Positions 1 through 8,394 are shown, counted from the first letter of the stretch. The stretch is 38,446 nucleotides of DNA from Pseudonocardiales bacterium (GCA_003244245.1 QHBY01000538.1:25580-64025), one strand, 5' to 3'. Program-made: numbers and translations. Notes: generated by a model from the sequence alone, not told the origin.

Positions 1-85
1 AGAGTCGTTCATCGGTGGGTGCAGCCCGCAGCGTATACGGCTGGGGCTTGGTAGCCGAGCGAGCTGTGTTGATGCTTCTATGGGG

Positions 86-105
86 GTCCCGCGGCCGGGC
101 GGGAC
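86..105. terminator. Perfect 7-bp stem-loop downstream of the recombinase trio
   Basis: GTCCCGC at 86-92 and GCGGGAC at 99-105 form a perfect inverted repeat around a 6-base GC-rich loop. It lies about 90 bases beyond the stop of the minus-strand recombinase trio, so it could end that transcript. There is no T-tract, so an intrinsic terminator is only an inference. I saw nothing else convincing in positions 1-196. Confidence 0.35.
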
Positions 106-196
106 GTGAATCCCTTATGGAATAGGGGTTTCAGGCTGGTTCACTGACTCTATGGTGCGCAACAGGTGTGGTGCAAGTAGTCACGCGGGTCATCGG

Positions 197-754
197 TCAC
201 CCGGCGTTTTGGGTCGTGTTGAGCTGGGTCATCAGCTCGCGGTTGGCGCCGCGGGCGGCGGCGAGTTCTTGGTCGCGTGTCTCGAGTTGGAGGTGCAGGT
301 CGACGGCCTGTTGCTCGAGATGGACGATGCGCTGTTGGAGCTGTTCGACGTCGGTCGGGGCGCCGAGCCCGGAGGCCCGCCAGGCTTGTTCGCCGAGCAG
401 CTCGGACAGCCGCGCCTCGAGTTGTTGGATGCGTGCGGCCATCCGGGTGCATCGCTGCTGGGCGGCGAGCAGGTCGGCGTGCAGCGACGCGCGGGTCACG
501 GCCGATCCGGCTGACGCCCCGGGGCTTGGTTCGGTTTCGGCGACATGAATCTGTTGGAGCAGGTCGCGGTGCCGGTAGAGGAACGTCCGGTCGACGCCGG
601 CTTTGGCGGCGATCGCGCTGACGCTGATCTCGGTGCCGGCGGCGACAGCATCAGCGAGGGCTTTGGTGACGCGTTCGCGGCGGCGGGCGGAGTCGGCCTG
701 GCGGCCTTTGACCATCGCGGTGCTGCGATCCGGTCTTGTAGCGGTAGGGCTCAT
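197..754 (-). CDS. DUF6262 / TnpC-like transposition accessory protein
   Basis: This 185-residue protein is the third gene of the trio, and its start codon overlaps the stop of the larger recombinase by 4 bases. A TetR-like helix-turn-helix segment sits at about residues 40-66 (SVSAIAAKAGVDRTFLYRH). It is followed by a long Gln/Leu-rich region from about 100 to 175 with heptad spacing (LEQQAVDLHLQLETRDQELAA), predicted to be a coiled coil. This layout matches the DUF6262 proteins found after paired tyrosine recombinases and is comparable in position to TnpC of Tn554, which influences transposition efficiency and orientation. A DNA-binding partner role is inferred. Nothing suggests it is catalytic. 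Confidence 0.75.
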   Translation of the reverse strand: MSPTATRPDRSTAMVKGRQADSARRRERVTKALADAVAAGTEISVSAIAAKAGVDRTFLYRHRDLLQQIHVAETEPSPGASAGSAVTRASLHADLLAAQQRCTRMAARIQQLEARLSELLGEQAWRASGLGAPTDVEQLQQRIVHLEQQAVDLHLQLETRDQELAAARGANRELMTQLNTTQNAG

Positions 755-3105
755 CGGGTTCGCTCCGGGCGTAGGTCGGGCAGGGCTTGGCGGACGCGGG
801 GCATGCCGAGCATCACGCTGCGGTGCCGGCGAACGGTGGCGACGGCCTCGTCGAGGTGTTCACGCTGGTCGGGGGGCAGTTCGTCGAGTCCGCCGTTGAT
901 GCGGTCGAGGAGCCGGCGGATGCGGCCGATCTCCTCATCGGACGGCATGGCCTCGGCACGTGCCCAGTCGTCGAGCTCGCGAGTGGCGAGCAGGCGTTCT
1001 CGGGTGCGGAGCAGGTCGTCGAGGTAGGCGTGCAGGTCGGGCAGGTAGGACACGTCGGTGCGGAAGTGGTCGCAGCCGGCGCAGCGGAACCGGAACGGGC
1101 ATGCGCTGCCGCCAGCTTTGACGTTGGACGGCTCGGCGCAGACACCGAACGGGACGGCGACCTCGCCGATCGCGCGGCGGGCGTGTTCGGAGTCCAGCAG
1201 GGCTTGGGCTTGGCGCCAGATCCGGTTGCCGTGCCGGTCGAACTGCATGGCAGCGACGCGGTCGACGGCGTCGCGGCGGCGGGTCTCGCCGATGCGGTAG
1301 TAGCCGCTGGTCGTCTCCAGCTTTCGGTGCGACATCAGTTCGCGGAGCACCTCGACCGGCACCCCGGCGTCGGCGTGACGTTGGGCGTAGCTGTGCCGGT
1401 AGGCGTAGAGCACGATCTTGCGTTTGTCGTACTCGACACCGTCTTTCGTGTGCAGGACCGGCATGTTGTCCACCCAGACGCGGTGCGCGAACGCGAGGCT
1501 GAAGGCCGTGATCGCCCGGCGGCCAGCGGGGTTGCGCCGGTCGGTGGGAAGAAGCTTCAAGTCCCCGACCGGGGTGTCGGGGTAGCGGGCGCGGACCCGC
1601 TGCTGCTGGGCGATGATCAGCGCGGCGGTGTGCTCGCTGATCGGTAGCCGCCGGCCGGGGCGGTTGGCCTTGTGGTTATCGAAGACGAGGACTGGGTGGC
1701 CGTCCTCGTCGCGGGTTAGGCAGTCGAGGTCGGCGTCGCAGATCTCCTCCGGCCGGCGGCCGGTGTCGATCGCCAACTCGACGGCGGTACGGATCTCCGG
1801 CGAGGTCAGCTGATCCAGTTGGGCGCACAACTGCTGCATGGTCTCCGGCGGTAGGTCCCGGTTCGGTTCGGCCGGCTCGGGTGTGAGTGGGACGTCGGCG
1901 ACGGTGATGACGAAGTCATCGCCCAGCCCGGCGGCGACGTCGCCGGGGCGGGTCAGCCCCATCGCGCGGGCCCGGGTCAGCACGGCGCGGACCTCACGGC
2001 AGGCGCGGATGCGTGCGTCGCCGCTGATCTTCCCGACCGATTCCAAGTAGGCCAGCCGATGCAGGAACGCCAGCATGTCGGCCCGCCCCAGCGCGGCGGG
2101 CTGCTCGCCCCGGTCCGGGCGCATCCGCAACGATTCCGACAGCCGCACCAGGCAACCGATGTGGTGGCGCACCGTCAACCCGGCACTGGTGCGCCGCCCG
2201 GGCCGGACCCGCCGGCGCGGCAGGTCGTCGGCGGCCCAGCGTTTCGCCGCATCCCGAAGCCACCGTTGACTGATACCGGTGAACGACAGCGTCCCGCTGT
2301 GCCCGAACACGACGAGGTCCCACTCGTCCTTGCCGACCTCGGTCTCCGGCGTCGACAACGCCCGGGCGGCGTGGCCGATCACGCAGTTGGCCACGCCTTT
2401 GAACTCCAAGCCGCGGGCAGCGTCAAGGCGGTAGTCAACGACCGCGGTCACCTGGTGGCGTCGCAGGTCGTCGCAGAACGAACGCAGCACCGCGTCGTCG
2501 GTCTTGACCGCGTTGATCCGGCTGCGCTGCTGCAGACCGAACAGCACCTCGGCCACGACCCGTGTCGGCAGCCCCCGCAAGCTGATCTCGCCGCCGAGTC
2601 CGACAGCGGCCTCTACTTGGCGCCAACGCTGCTCGTCCGTGCCAGGGTCACCTCGATGCAGGGTCCGCCACCGGATCTGATGGGCCTCGCAGTAGGCGCC
2701 GTCACGGTGACGGGGCCGCCGGGTGCAGGCGACGACCGCGCACCGAGGCCCTGACGGAACAGCGGTGAACGTCGGCCGCGGCGCACGAGGTGGCAGAGCG
2801 GCTAACTCTTCGCCACCCATGCCCTGCTTGCGCAGCCGGGCCTGGCACGACACACAGATCCGGGAACGGAAGCAGGTGGCCGTGTTGAAGCAGCCCGCCG
2901 CCTGGCAGAGCGGCCGGCCGAGCAGCGGATGCGACGCCGGCGGTGTCAGCACCCGGGAGACGGGATCCCATCCGGCCTCGGCCAGGAACTGCGGGTCGAT
3001 CACCGCGCCGATCGCCGACGCGACCCGGTCGACGATCGGCTCGGCGAACACATGCTCGACACGGCGACCAGCTGGGACGGCGAGCGCGACGTCCATCGGG
3101 ATCAC
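751..3105 (-). CDS. Tyrosine recombinase, large TnpB-like type
   Basis: The 784-residue protein carries a C-terminal tyrosine recombinase domain at about residues 430-640. The box I arginine lies in DTGRRPEEICDADLDCL, the box II region reads YAYRHSYAQRHAD, and the last motif, LMSHRKLETTSGYYRI, contains the H/W-position His and the nucleophilic Tyr. The box II His of the usual HxxR appears to be Tyr (YAYR), a substitution to confirm by alignment. Cys-rich clusters near residues 70-100 and 120-140 (CQAAGCFN, CVSCQ, CTRR..YCEAH) and near 660-690 (CAEPSN..CPFRFRCAGC) look like zinc-binding modules. The length and zinc-finger tail are typical of the larger recombinase of Tn554-like trios. Its start overlaps the stop of the upstream recombinase by 4 bases. 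Confidence 0.8.
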   Translation of the reverse strand: MIPMDVALAVPAGRRVEHVFAEPIVDRVASAIGAVIDPQFLAEAGWDPVSRVLTPPASHPLLGRPLCQAAGCFNTATCFRSRICVSCQARLRKQGMGGEELAALPPRAPRPTFTAVPSGPRCAVVACTRRPRHRDGAYCEAHQIRWRTLHRGDPGTDEQRWRQVEAAVGLGGEISLRGLPTRVVAEVLFGLQQRSRINAVKTDDAVLRSFCDDLRRHQVTAVVDYRLDAARGLEFKGVANCVIGHAARALSTPETEVGKDEWDLVVFGHSGTLSFTGISQRWLRDAAKRWAADDLPRRRVRPGRRTSAGLTVRHHIGCLVRLSESLRMRPDRGEQPAALGRADMLAFLHRLAYLESVGKISGDARIRACREVRAVLTRARAMGLTRPGDVAAGLGDDFVITVADVPLTPEPAEPNRDLPPETMQQLCAQLDQLTSPEIRTAVELAIDTGRRPEEICDADLDCLTRDEDGHPVLVFDNHKANRPGRRLPISEHTAALIIAQQQRVRARYPDTPVGDLKLLPTDRRNPAGRRAITAFSLAFAHRVWVDNMPVLHTKDGVEYDKRKIVLYAYRHSYAQRHADAGVPVEVLRELMSHRKLETTSGYYRIGETRRRDAVDRVAAMQFDRHGNRIWRQAQALLDSEHARRAIGEVAVPFGVCAEPSNVKAGGSACPFRFRCAGCDHFRTDVSYLPDLHAYLDDLLRTRERLLATRELDDWARAEAMPSDEEIGRIRRLLDRINGGLDELPPDQREHLDEAVATVRRHRSVMLGMPRVRQALPDLRPERTR

Positions 3106-4280
3106 CGGACGTTCCGGGTCAGCTCACGTGGGCTGGGCACCCGGTCAATAGCCTCCCGCAACCGCGCCGGGTCAGGATGCAGATAGACCTGCGACGAGCT
3201 CATCGACGCGTGCCCGAGCAGTTCGGCGATCTCGTCCAGCCCGCTGCCTGCGTCGGCGAGGTTGCTGCCGAACGCGTGCCGCAGTTGGTGCGGCCGTACC
3301 CGTCGCGGCAACCCGGCCCGCCGCGAGCACGCGCCCAACAGTTCATTGATCGCGTCCGGGCGCATCGGGTGACCGACCGGCGCACGGAACAGGTTCACCA
3401 GCACGAAATCCGACCTACCCGCCGTCGGCACTGCCAGCCGCTCGAACTCGTAGCCGTCGAAGGCCTGCACCGCGAGGAAGTCCAGCGGCACCCACCGTTG
3501 CCGGCGCGACTTCGCCCACGCCCCGTTTGCGTTATCCCGACGCACGACGTGCAAGTGCGCCCGCGCCACGTCGCAGCCGAGCACACGTGAGTCCGGCAGC
3601 AGGTGCACGTCGCTGCGCCGCATCCCGCACAACTCGCCGCGGCGCAGCCCCGCCCGTGCCAGCAGCAAGATGATCAACCTGTCCCGCGCCGAGCGGCACG
3701 CCCGCAGCAGCGCGACGATCTCGGCATCGCTGGCCCGGTCCACCACCGGCTCCGGCTCGTGCAGCCGGTGCCGGGCCCGCATCCGCCACCCCATCCGGCC
3801 GTCGTCCTCACCTCGTGCCTCGACCGGCAGGTCACGGTTGTCGGCCAGTTCGTAGATCAACGGCAGCAGCCCGGCCGGTGCCTGCCCGGACGTGACCGCG
3901 TGCGTCACGAACCCGCGCACTGCCGTCAGCACCCCATTGATCCGCCTCGCGCCGCGGACCGACGCGGCCCCAGGGCCGGCCAGGACCGCGGCCCCATCGG
4001 CAGGGTCGGCGCCGCTGACCGCCGGGCCGGCATGTCGCAGCCACGTGATGAACAGGCCGAGATGCTCGACACCGGCGTGCCAGTCCCGGCCGGTGCGCGC
4101 GCACCAGCGCAGGAACAACGCGATCCCGCCCGCATACGAGCGGGTCGTCAGCTCCGAACCGTCGCGGCCGAACCGGACGTCACGCAGATACGCGTCGGCG
4201 TCGGCGACCACCGCCAAACTGTCATCGAGAACCGTCCAGTACCGAGCACCGGACGGCAACCTGACCAGGAACGCCCGCAT
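3102..4280 (-). CDS. Tyrosine recombinase, TnpA-like type
   Basis: This is a 392-residue tyrosine recombinase. An N-terminal SAM-like core-binding domain occupies about residues 30-150. The catalytic domain shows the box I Arg (ARAGLRRGELCGMRRSDV), the box II HxxR (RPHQLRHAFGSNLADAG) and the His..Tyr end (LLGHASMSSSQVYLHP). I chose the ATG at 4280 because AGGAG stands about 7 bases upstream; the longer reading from 4334 has no such site and adds an atypical hydrophobic stretch. It is the first gene of the trio and its stop overlaps the next start. It most likely performs strand exchange during integration of the Tn554-type element. Confidence 0.8.
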   Translation of the reverse strand: MRAFLVRLPSGARYWTVLDDSLAVVADADAYLRDVRFGRDGSELTTRSYAGGIALFLRWCARTGRDWHAGVEHLGLFITWLRHAGPAVSGADPADGAAVLAGPGAASVRGARRINGVLTAVRGFVTHAVTSGQAPAGLLPLIYELADNRDLPVEARGEDDGRMGWRMRARHRLHEPEPVVDRASDAEIVALLRACRSARDRLIILLLARAGLRRGELCGMRRSDVHLLPDSRVLGCDVARAHLHVVRRDNANGAWAKSRRQRWVPLDFLAVQAFDGYEFERLAVPTAGRSDFVLVNLFRAPVGHPMRPDAINELLGACSRRAGLPRRVRPHQLRHAFGSNLADAGSGLDEIAELLGHASMSSSQVYLHPDPARLREAIDRVPSPRELTRNVR

Positions 4281-4373
4281 CTTGATCTCCTCTCGCGGCA
4301 GGCAGTAGACAACTACCAGCCACGAGCACCACACCCACGGAGATCCGTTGCAGAACTCGCTACGTGTCCCGCT

Positions 4374-5199
4374 TCATGCAACATCACGCAACACTCGGCC
4401 CACCCCCGGAGAACGGCGTCGGCGGTGGTTGTAGTCGTCCTTCCAGTCGGTGATCACGACCCGGGCTTGGGTCAGTGACCAGAAGATGTTGATGTTGAGG
4501 CATTCGTCGCGGACTCGGGAGTTGAAGGATTCGACGTAACCGTTGCGCCAGGGTTCGCCGGGCGGGATGAAGGCGAGGCCGACTCGTTCGCGGGCCCACT
4601 CGGTCATCGCCTCGCAGGCGAGCTCGGGGCCGTTGTCGCAGCGCAGCGCTGCCGGGTAGCCGCGCGTGGTGGCGAGGCGGTCGAGTTCGTCGATGAGCCG
4701 GTCGCCGGTGACCGAGCGCTCGACCATGCCGCCGAGGCATTCGCGGGTGTGTTCGTCGACGATCGAGACGAGCTTGATCGGGCGGCCATCGGTGGTGGCG
4801 TCGAACTGGAAGTCCACGGCCCACACCCGGTTCGGTGCATCGGCAACAGGCTGCAGCACGGTGGAAGCGCCGAGGCGCTTGCGGCGTCGCCGCTGCGGGA
4901 CCCTCAGCCACTCCTCGCGCCAGAGCCGCTGGATCTTCTTGTGGTTGACTGCCCAGCCCTCGCCCCGGGCATCGGCGTAGGCGTTGCGGAACCCACGCCG
5001 CGGATGGTCTTTCGCCCAGGCACGCAGCCACTCGCGCAGCGCCGCGTCCGGGTCGGCCGTCGTCGTCGTCGCCGGTTCGCGTCGCTGCGTCGAACGCTGT
5101 TGACCGGTGGTCCGGCAGGCGAACCGCTCGGACAATCCCATCGTGATCATGAGGTGGTGCACGGCAGCCCGGCGTCGCTCCGGGCTCAGAATTCCCCCC
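4374..5199 (-). CDS. IS3-family transposase OrfB (DDE domain), altered C-terminus
   Basis: The integrase-core domain retains all three acidic residues: Asp in RVWAVDFQFD, Asp in LRCDNGPEL and Glu in GYVESFNSRVRDECLN, with the usual N-terminal HTH_21 segment (GFRNAYADARGEGWAVNHKKIQRL). The reading frame is -1 relative to orfA. The two overlap around a run of six G on the minus strand (C run at 5194-5199), a plausible programmed frameshift site giving OrfAB; a GTG at 5162 could also start OrfB alone. The C-terminus reads DYNHRRRRSPGVGRVLRDVA, whereas the family normally continues as DYNHRRRHSxLGY plus about 20 residues. The tail is therefore replaced by foreign sequence. Confidence 0.75.
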
Positions 5200-5473
5200 G
5201 GGCGATCTCCTTCAACGCAGCCTTCTCCAACTCCGCGTCGGCCAGCAGTCGTTTGAGCGTGGAGTTCTCCCGCTCGAGCTCCTTGAGCCGTTTCGCGTCG
5301 TCGGGCTTCAACCCGCCGAACTGGTTGCGCCACCGGTGATACGTCGCCTCCGACACGCCCAGCTCGCGGCACACCGCCGCCAGATCCTTGCCCTCGGCCA
5401 GCAACCGGTCCGCGCTCGTCAACTTGCGCACGACCTGCTCCGGCGAATGCCGCTTCCTCGTCGTCATGATCAT
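5186..5473 (-). CDS. IS3-family transposase OrfA
   Basis: This 95-residue protein has a helix-turn-helix (SPEQVVRKL..AVCRELGVSEATYHRWRNQ, about residues 10-50). A leucine-zipper-like coiled coil follows (DDAKRLKELERENSTLKRLLADAELEKAAL). The layout is the standard OrfA of IS3 elements, which binds the terminal repeats and supplies the N-terminus of the OrfAB fusion. The ATG at 5473 was chosen because GGAAGG lies just upstream; the ATG at 5467 is an alternative. It ends a few codons after the six-G run at which a -1 shift would join it to OrfB. Confidence 0.8.
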   Translation of the reverse strand: MIMTTRKRHSPEQVVRKLTSADRLLAEGKDLAAVCRELGVSEATYHRWRNQFGGLKPDDAKRLKELERENSTLKRLLADAELEKAALKEIARGEF

Positions 5474-5518
5474 CGAGCCTTCCTGCCCGCATCGGGGCAT
5501 TCAGACTCTCACTCGACA

Positions 5519-5539
5519 TGGACCTACAAATCGGGGTCA
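5519..5539 (-). repeat. Left terminal sequence of the truncated IS3 element
   Basis: Read on the minus strand, this 21-base segment begins TGACCCC and lies about 46 bases upstream of the orfA start, where the IS3 left end is expected. No inverted partner was found beyond orfB, so this assignment rests on position and the terminal TG. Confidence 0.5.
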
Positions 5540-5549
5540 GGCCACGGAC

Positions 5550-5809
5550 CTACGCGGTCGTCATCAACGAACTCTGGAGAACGAAGCGATCCCCGACCAG
5601 GCGCATCGCGGTCACGTGAAACCGCTGGCGGCACCGCACGCGAGATGAAGCTGAGCCGCAGGGTGCGAGATGCTGTCGTGCAGGGTCTGGTGGCGTTGTG
5701 GCTATCCTTCCGCGCCGCGGGACGCGCGGACGGCGCCGAGAATGTCCTTGTAGTGCAAGGGACCGTCGAGCAGAGTCAGCAGAATCGCAGGCGCCCACTC
5801 GGGGGCCAT
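5550..5809 (-). pseudogene. Broken winged-helix transcriptional regulator
   Basis: From an ATG at 5809, with GGAGG just upstream, the minus strand reads a winged-helix start (APAILLTLLDGPLHYKDILG, then AVRASRGAEG). It then hits an in-frame TAG where relatives have Trp, and continues PQRHQTLHDSIS before losing frame. The pattern resembles HxlR/PadR-like actinobacterial regulators, which continue LHDSILxRTLRxL. A nonsense mutation and at least one frameshift therefore inactivate the gene. It lies directly beside the IS3 left end, so damage near a mobile element is plausible. No functional product is expected. Confidence 0.55.
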
Positions 5810-5963
5810 TAGCCTCCGCGCGCTATACCAAGCGGCCAGAAAGGTATCGCCACGTGGGTGGCCTGACCTCATCGGCCGTGCGCCCCGGGCGACCGCCGGC
5901 CACCTGCCGGTGCAGGTGTCCCTTCATCGGCGCATTCCGACCTACGCGCGGTCCTGTGTTTCC

Positions 5964-7313
5964 TCATTCCGCTTTCCGTCCCGGGTCGATCACGCCTACA
6001 GCGAAGTCGTGGAACCGGCGCTGCGGGTCGTGCTCGCTGCGCAGCGAAGCCATCCGTGCCAAGCTGTCGCTCGGAAGAAAATTTGTCGCCGGGCGCAGTA
6101 ATAGTTCCTCATCTTGCAGCGCCATGCCAGACGCCAATGGTTGGAGACGAGCCATGTTTGTGGTGGCCCAGTTGAGGCAGGAGGCTTGTTCGCTCTGGCT
6201 CCTCCAGGCTGCGCTGAGATTGAGTAGCAGCCTGCCATGCGAGCTGAAGGCAGAATTTGGAACAGGCCCCCGAGAGCGCCACAGTGCGCCGAACATATTG
6301 CACAACTCATTCGGCATGGTCTGTACCGTCATTCGAAGGGCGGGAATCAGTTCTGCCGGATCGCTGTCGGTCCACATGTTGTCCATGCCGAAGTACAAAT
6401 CGGGCACTCTACGGTCGCTCGTTCCCCAGCCGGCAAGATCTCCCACAGTTCGCGGGCGCGCGAAATCCCGAAGCTCCGCATGCTCCAGGGCCGGGCACGT
6501 GTCCAAGATCGTCAGGGCGTCCAGGGCGCCTGTGACGGAGTCGCTCATGGCGGTGCCGTCAACTGAGACGAACGGACCAGGATGCACGGGGTCCGACGAC
6601 ATTGTCGGGGTCGCAACGAGCACTTCCAGATCTCTTGAGAATGACGGTGACACGTCGATCAACCAGGACCAAATGTGCTCCCACACAGCCATGGGGTATA
6701 AGTAGGCGCTGCTACGGATAACGGGAATCGGATGAATCGTCAAATGTAGCTTCGTTACGACGCCGAATAGGGCCGGCCCTGCCCCTCGGGCGGCCCAAAT
6801 GTAGTCGGCGTTGGCATTGTCGTCGGCGTAGATGACGTCGCCCTTCGGCGACACCACTTCGATGGCGGCGAGATTTGCGCACGCTACGCCATAGCGGCCG
6901 GGGCACCAACCGAACCCACCAGCCATTACGAATCCGCTGATCCCAACACGTCCGTCGTGGGCGGTCGGAAAGAACAACTGGTGAGACAGCAGATCAGTGT
7001 TCAGGTCGCCGCCCCGCACACCCGGTTCTACGATCGCGATCGCCGCAACTGGATCGATCAAAATCTCCGTAAGCTGGGAGACGTCTAGCATCATGCCACC
7101 GTCCCGCAAGAATGACGCCGAGCGACTATGACCGGTGGCACGAACCTTTACGCGGAGATCTCGGCGGCGCGCGAGGTGTACCGCTTCGACTACGTCCCCT
7201 TGTGTCTGGGCTTCGACGATCACCTCGGGAAACCGATTAGGCTTTCGCAGATTCCAATCGCTTCGCGTCCGGGATTCTTCATACCCCATGTCTCCCCGCC
7301 AATATATCTTCAT
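5964..7313 (-). CDS. FAD-linked oxidoreductase (PCMH/BBE-like family)
   Basis: This 449-residue flavoprotein has an N-terminal PCMH-type FAD-binding domain (about 28-200). RATGHSRSASF holds the His62 expected to bind FAD covalently, and FVMAGGFGWCPGRYGVACANL is the second flavin-binding segment. The cysteine used for bicovalent FAD in BBE/GOOX enzymes (just before the VGxxG) is not seen; the sequence there is AHDGRVGISG. A single covalent link as in 6-hydroxynicotine oxidase-like proteins is therefore more likely. No signal peptide is visible, so it is probably cytoplasmic. Such enzymes oxidise alcohols, amines or reactive ring carbons, and the substrate here is unknown. AGGAAAG precedes the ATG at 7313; the ATG at 7289 with GGGGAG is an alternative. 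GC is lower than in the neighbouring core cluster. Confidence 0.8.
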   Translation of the reverse strand: MKIYWRGDMGYEESRTRSDWNLRKPNRFPEVIVEAQTQGDVVEAVHLARRRDLRVKVRATGHSRSASFLRDGGMMLDVSQLTEILIDPVAAIAIVEPGVRGGDLNTDLLSHQLFFPTAHDGRVGISGFVMAGGFGWCPGRYGVACANLAAIEVVSPKGDVIYADDNANADYIWAARGAGPALFGVVTKLHLTIHPIPVIRSSAYLYPMAVWEHIWSWLIDVSPSFSRDLEVLVATPTMSSDPVHPGPFVSVDGTAMSDSVTGALDALTILDTCPALEHAELRDFARPRTVGDLAGWGTSDRRVPDLYFGMDNMWTDSDPAELIPALRMTVQTMPNELCNMFGALWRSRGPVPNSAFSSHGRLLLNLSAAWRSQSEQASCLNWATTNMARLQPLASGMALQDEELLLRPATNFLPSDSLARMASLRSEHDPQRRFHDFAVGVIDPGRKAE

Positions 7314-7440
7314 TCTTTCCTATCACTCGCAGTTCGATCTGCTGAGCCAAGGCTAAGACCCAGCAACGCTGTACATTGCAACCACTCCTCAAGGCATTTG
7401 AATGTGAGCCGCCGCCGGTTGGTGGGCGTTGGGCGTTGCG

Positions 7441-8250
7441 CTATTGATCAGTTCGGCGATAGCCCATAATCACAGTGTATTCTCTCGGAAATGACACCTT
7501 ACCGTTAGTATAGTATCGCGCATATAGGTCAGTAACTACCTCGCATAGTTCAGCCTTTCGGCGGACATCGAGAGACTCTAGGAGGTAATTGACGGGCCCG
7601 AAGGTGGTAGACATAAGTTCCCACATCTCTTGCGGCGCTGCTGCGCTCTGGACGGCAGCTTTGTCACTAAATTCGAGGATAAATGCATTGCCGAGCAGAT
7701 TTGTCACGTAGTCGCGTCTGCCCCAGTCGAGGAAATTTCCCGCTCCCTGTGGGAGTGGTGGTTGAAATTGAGCAATGATGCGAAAGAATCTCTCGATCGC
7801 GCCAGCCGGACGCCATGCGGTGAGCCCAATCCGCCCGCCGATTTTGCAGACGCGGGCGAGTTCGCGCGACACCGTGTAGTGGTCCGGGGCGAAGATGCAG
7901 CCTTGAGCCGAGCACACGATGTCGAAGGATGCGTCGTCATACGGAAGCTGCTCGCAGTCGCCGATCTCGATGCGAATGTCGTTGTAGCCGCGCGCGGCTG
8001 CCTCGTAACGGGCCACGTCAACAAGTTGGGGCGCTAAGTCCTGGGCGGTGACGATGGCCCCCAGGTGGGCGGCGCGGAGTGCGAGTGCTCCCGTACCGGT
8101 GGCAACGTCGAGCATTCGTTCGCCTGGCCGTACGCCGAGTTCTGCAAGCAGATCATTATGCGTGTCTGCAGATTGCTCTGCGAGACGAGCGAAGGGTGCG
8201 GATCCCCATGCCAGCGCTTGCTGCGCCTTGTACTGGTCGAACGCAGGCAT
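7441..8250 (-). CDS. Class I SAM-dependent methyltransferase
   Basis: The 269-residue product has the Rossmann methyltransferase motif I LDVATGTG (about residues 47-54), an acidic strand-2 end (TAQDLAPQLV), motif II-like GDCEQLPYDDASFDIV and post-motif GGRIGLTAWRP. This corresponds to Methyltransf_11/UbiE-like enzymes that methylate small molecules. The start at 8250 has GAAGAGG about 6 bases upstream; a longer reading to 8289 lacks support. It is followed 127 bases on by the flavin oxidoreductase gene in the same direction, perhaps in one transcript. Its codon use is less GC-rich than that of the core cluster, suggesting a separate acquisition. The methyl acceptor cannot be told from sequence. 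Confidence 0.8.
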   Translation of the reverse strand: MPAFDQYKAQQALAWGSAPFARLAEQSADTHNDLLAELGVRPGERMLDVATGTGALALRAAHLGAIVTAQDLAPQLVDVARYEAAARGYNDIRIEIGDCEQLPYDDASFDIVCSAQGCIFAPDHYTVSRELARVCKIGGRIGLTAWRPAGAIERFFRIIAQFQPPLPQGAGNFLDWGRRDYVTNLLGNAFILEFSDKAAVQSAAAPQEMWELMSTTFGPVNYLLESLDVRRKAELCEVVTDLYARYYTNGKVSFPREYTVIMGYRRTDQ

Positions 8251-8349
8251 CCTCGCCTCTTCCTTGCCCGGTCGGTGCAGACATCGCACGGCAGGTTTCC
8301 GTCTCAGCGACCCACCAACGGCTGATGTGGTCGGCTTCAGGTAGCTGAG

Positions 8350-8373
8350 GACCGTGACCGTGACCGTGACCGC
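8350..8373. repeat. Four tandem copies of the hexamer GACCGT
   Basis: Three exact GACCGT units and a fourth GACCGC run head to tail in the 144-base space between the SnoaL-like gene and the methyltransferase gene. It sits about 100 bases upstream of the methyltransferase start. It could be a binding array or a simple replication-slippage repeat. Confidence 0.7.
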
Positions 8374-8394
8374 ATTTGTGCGGCACAGGTGGTT

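Larger units (their letters stand above)
197..4280 (-). mobile_element. Tn554-type recombinase module (tnpA-tnpB-tnpC-like trio)
   Basis: Three minus-strand genes overlap by 4 bases at each junction (3102-3105 and 751-754): two different tyrosine recombinases followed by a small HTH/coiled-coil DUF6262 protein. This order and coupling is the hallmark of Tn554-family site-specific transposons, whose TnpA and TnpB are tyrosine recombinases and whose TnpC assists them. Terminal sequences of this family are not simple inverted repeats and I could not place the exact ends. The upstream end probably lies between 4280 and about 4415, where it cuts into an IS3 element. The downstream end is at or beyond position 196, possibly outside the window. 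No cargo gene is visible between the trio and the window start. Confidence 0.75.
4374..5539 (-). mobile_element. IS3-family insertion sequence, 3' end lost
   Basis: An IS3-type orfA/orfB pair is preceded on the minus strand by a terminal sequence beginning TGACCCCGATTTGTAGGTCC (from 5539 down). This starts with the TG expected of IS3-family ends. No matching inverted copy follows orfB. Instead the OrfB homology stops at about 4410, a few dozen residues before its usual end, and the sequence runs directly into the leader of the Tn554-type recombinase genes. The simplest reading is that insertion or recombination of that module removed the right end, leaving the copy unable to move by itself. 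Confidence 0.7.

Noticed and set aside
787-3590. Long plus-strand frames opposite the two recombinase genes (787-1647, 2059-2754, 2943-3590)
   Set aside because: Products are Gly/Ala/Arg- or Pro-rich without domain features. They mirror the GC-rich third positions of the real minus-strand genes.
197-4280. Classifying the trio as a RIT element (three tyrosine recombinases)
   Set aside because: The third gene is an HTH/coiled-coil protein with no recombinase catalytic residues, which fits Tn554-type elements instead.
4384-5031. 215-codon minus frame overlapping IS3 orfB
   Set aside because: It is a shadow of the transposase frame; the DDE motifs are in the other frame.
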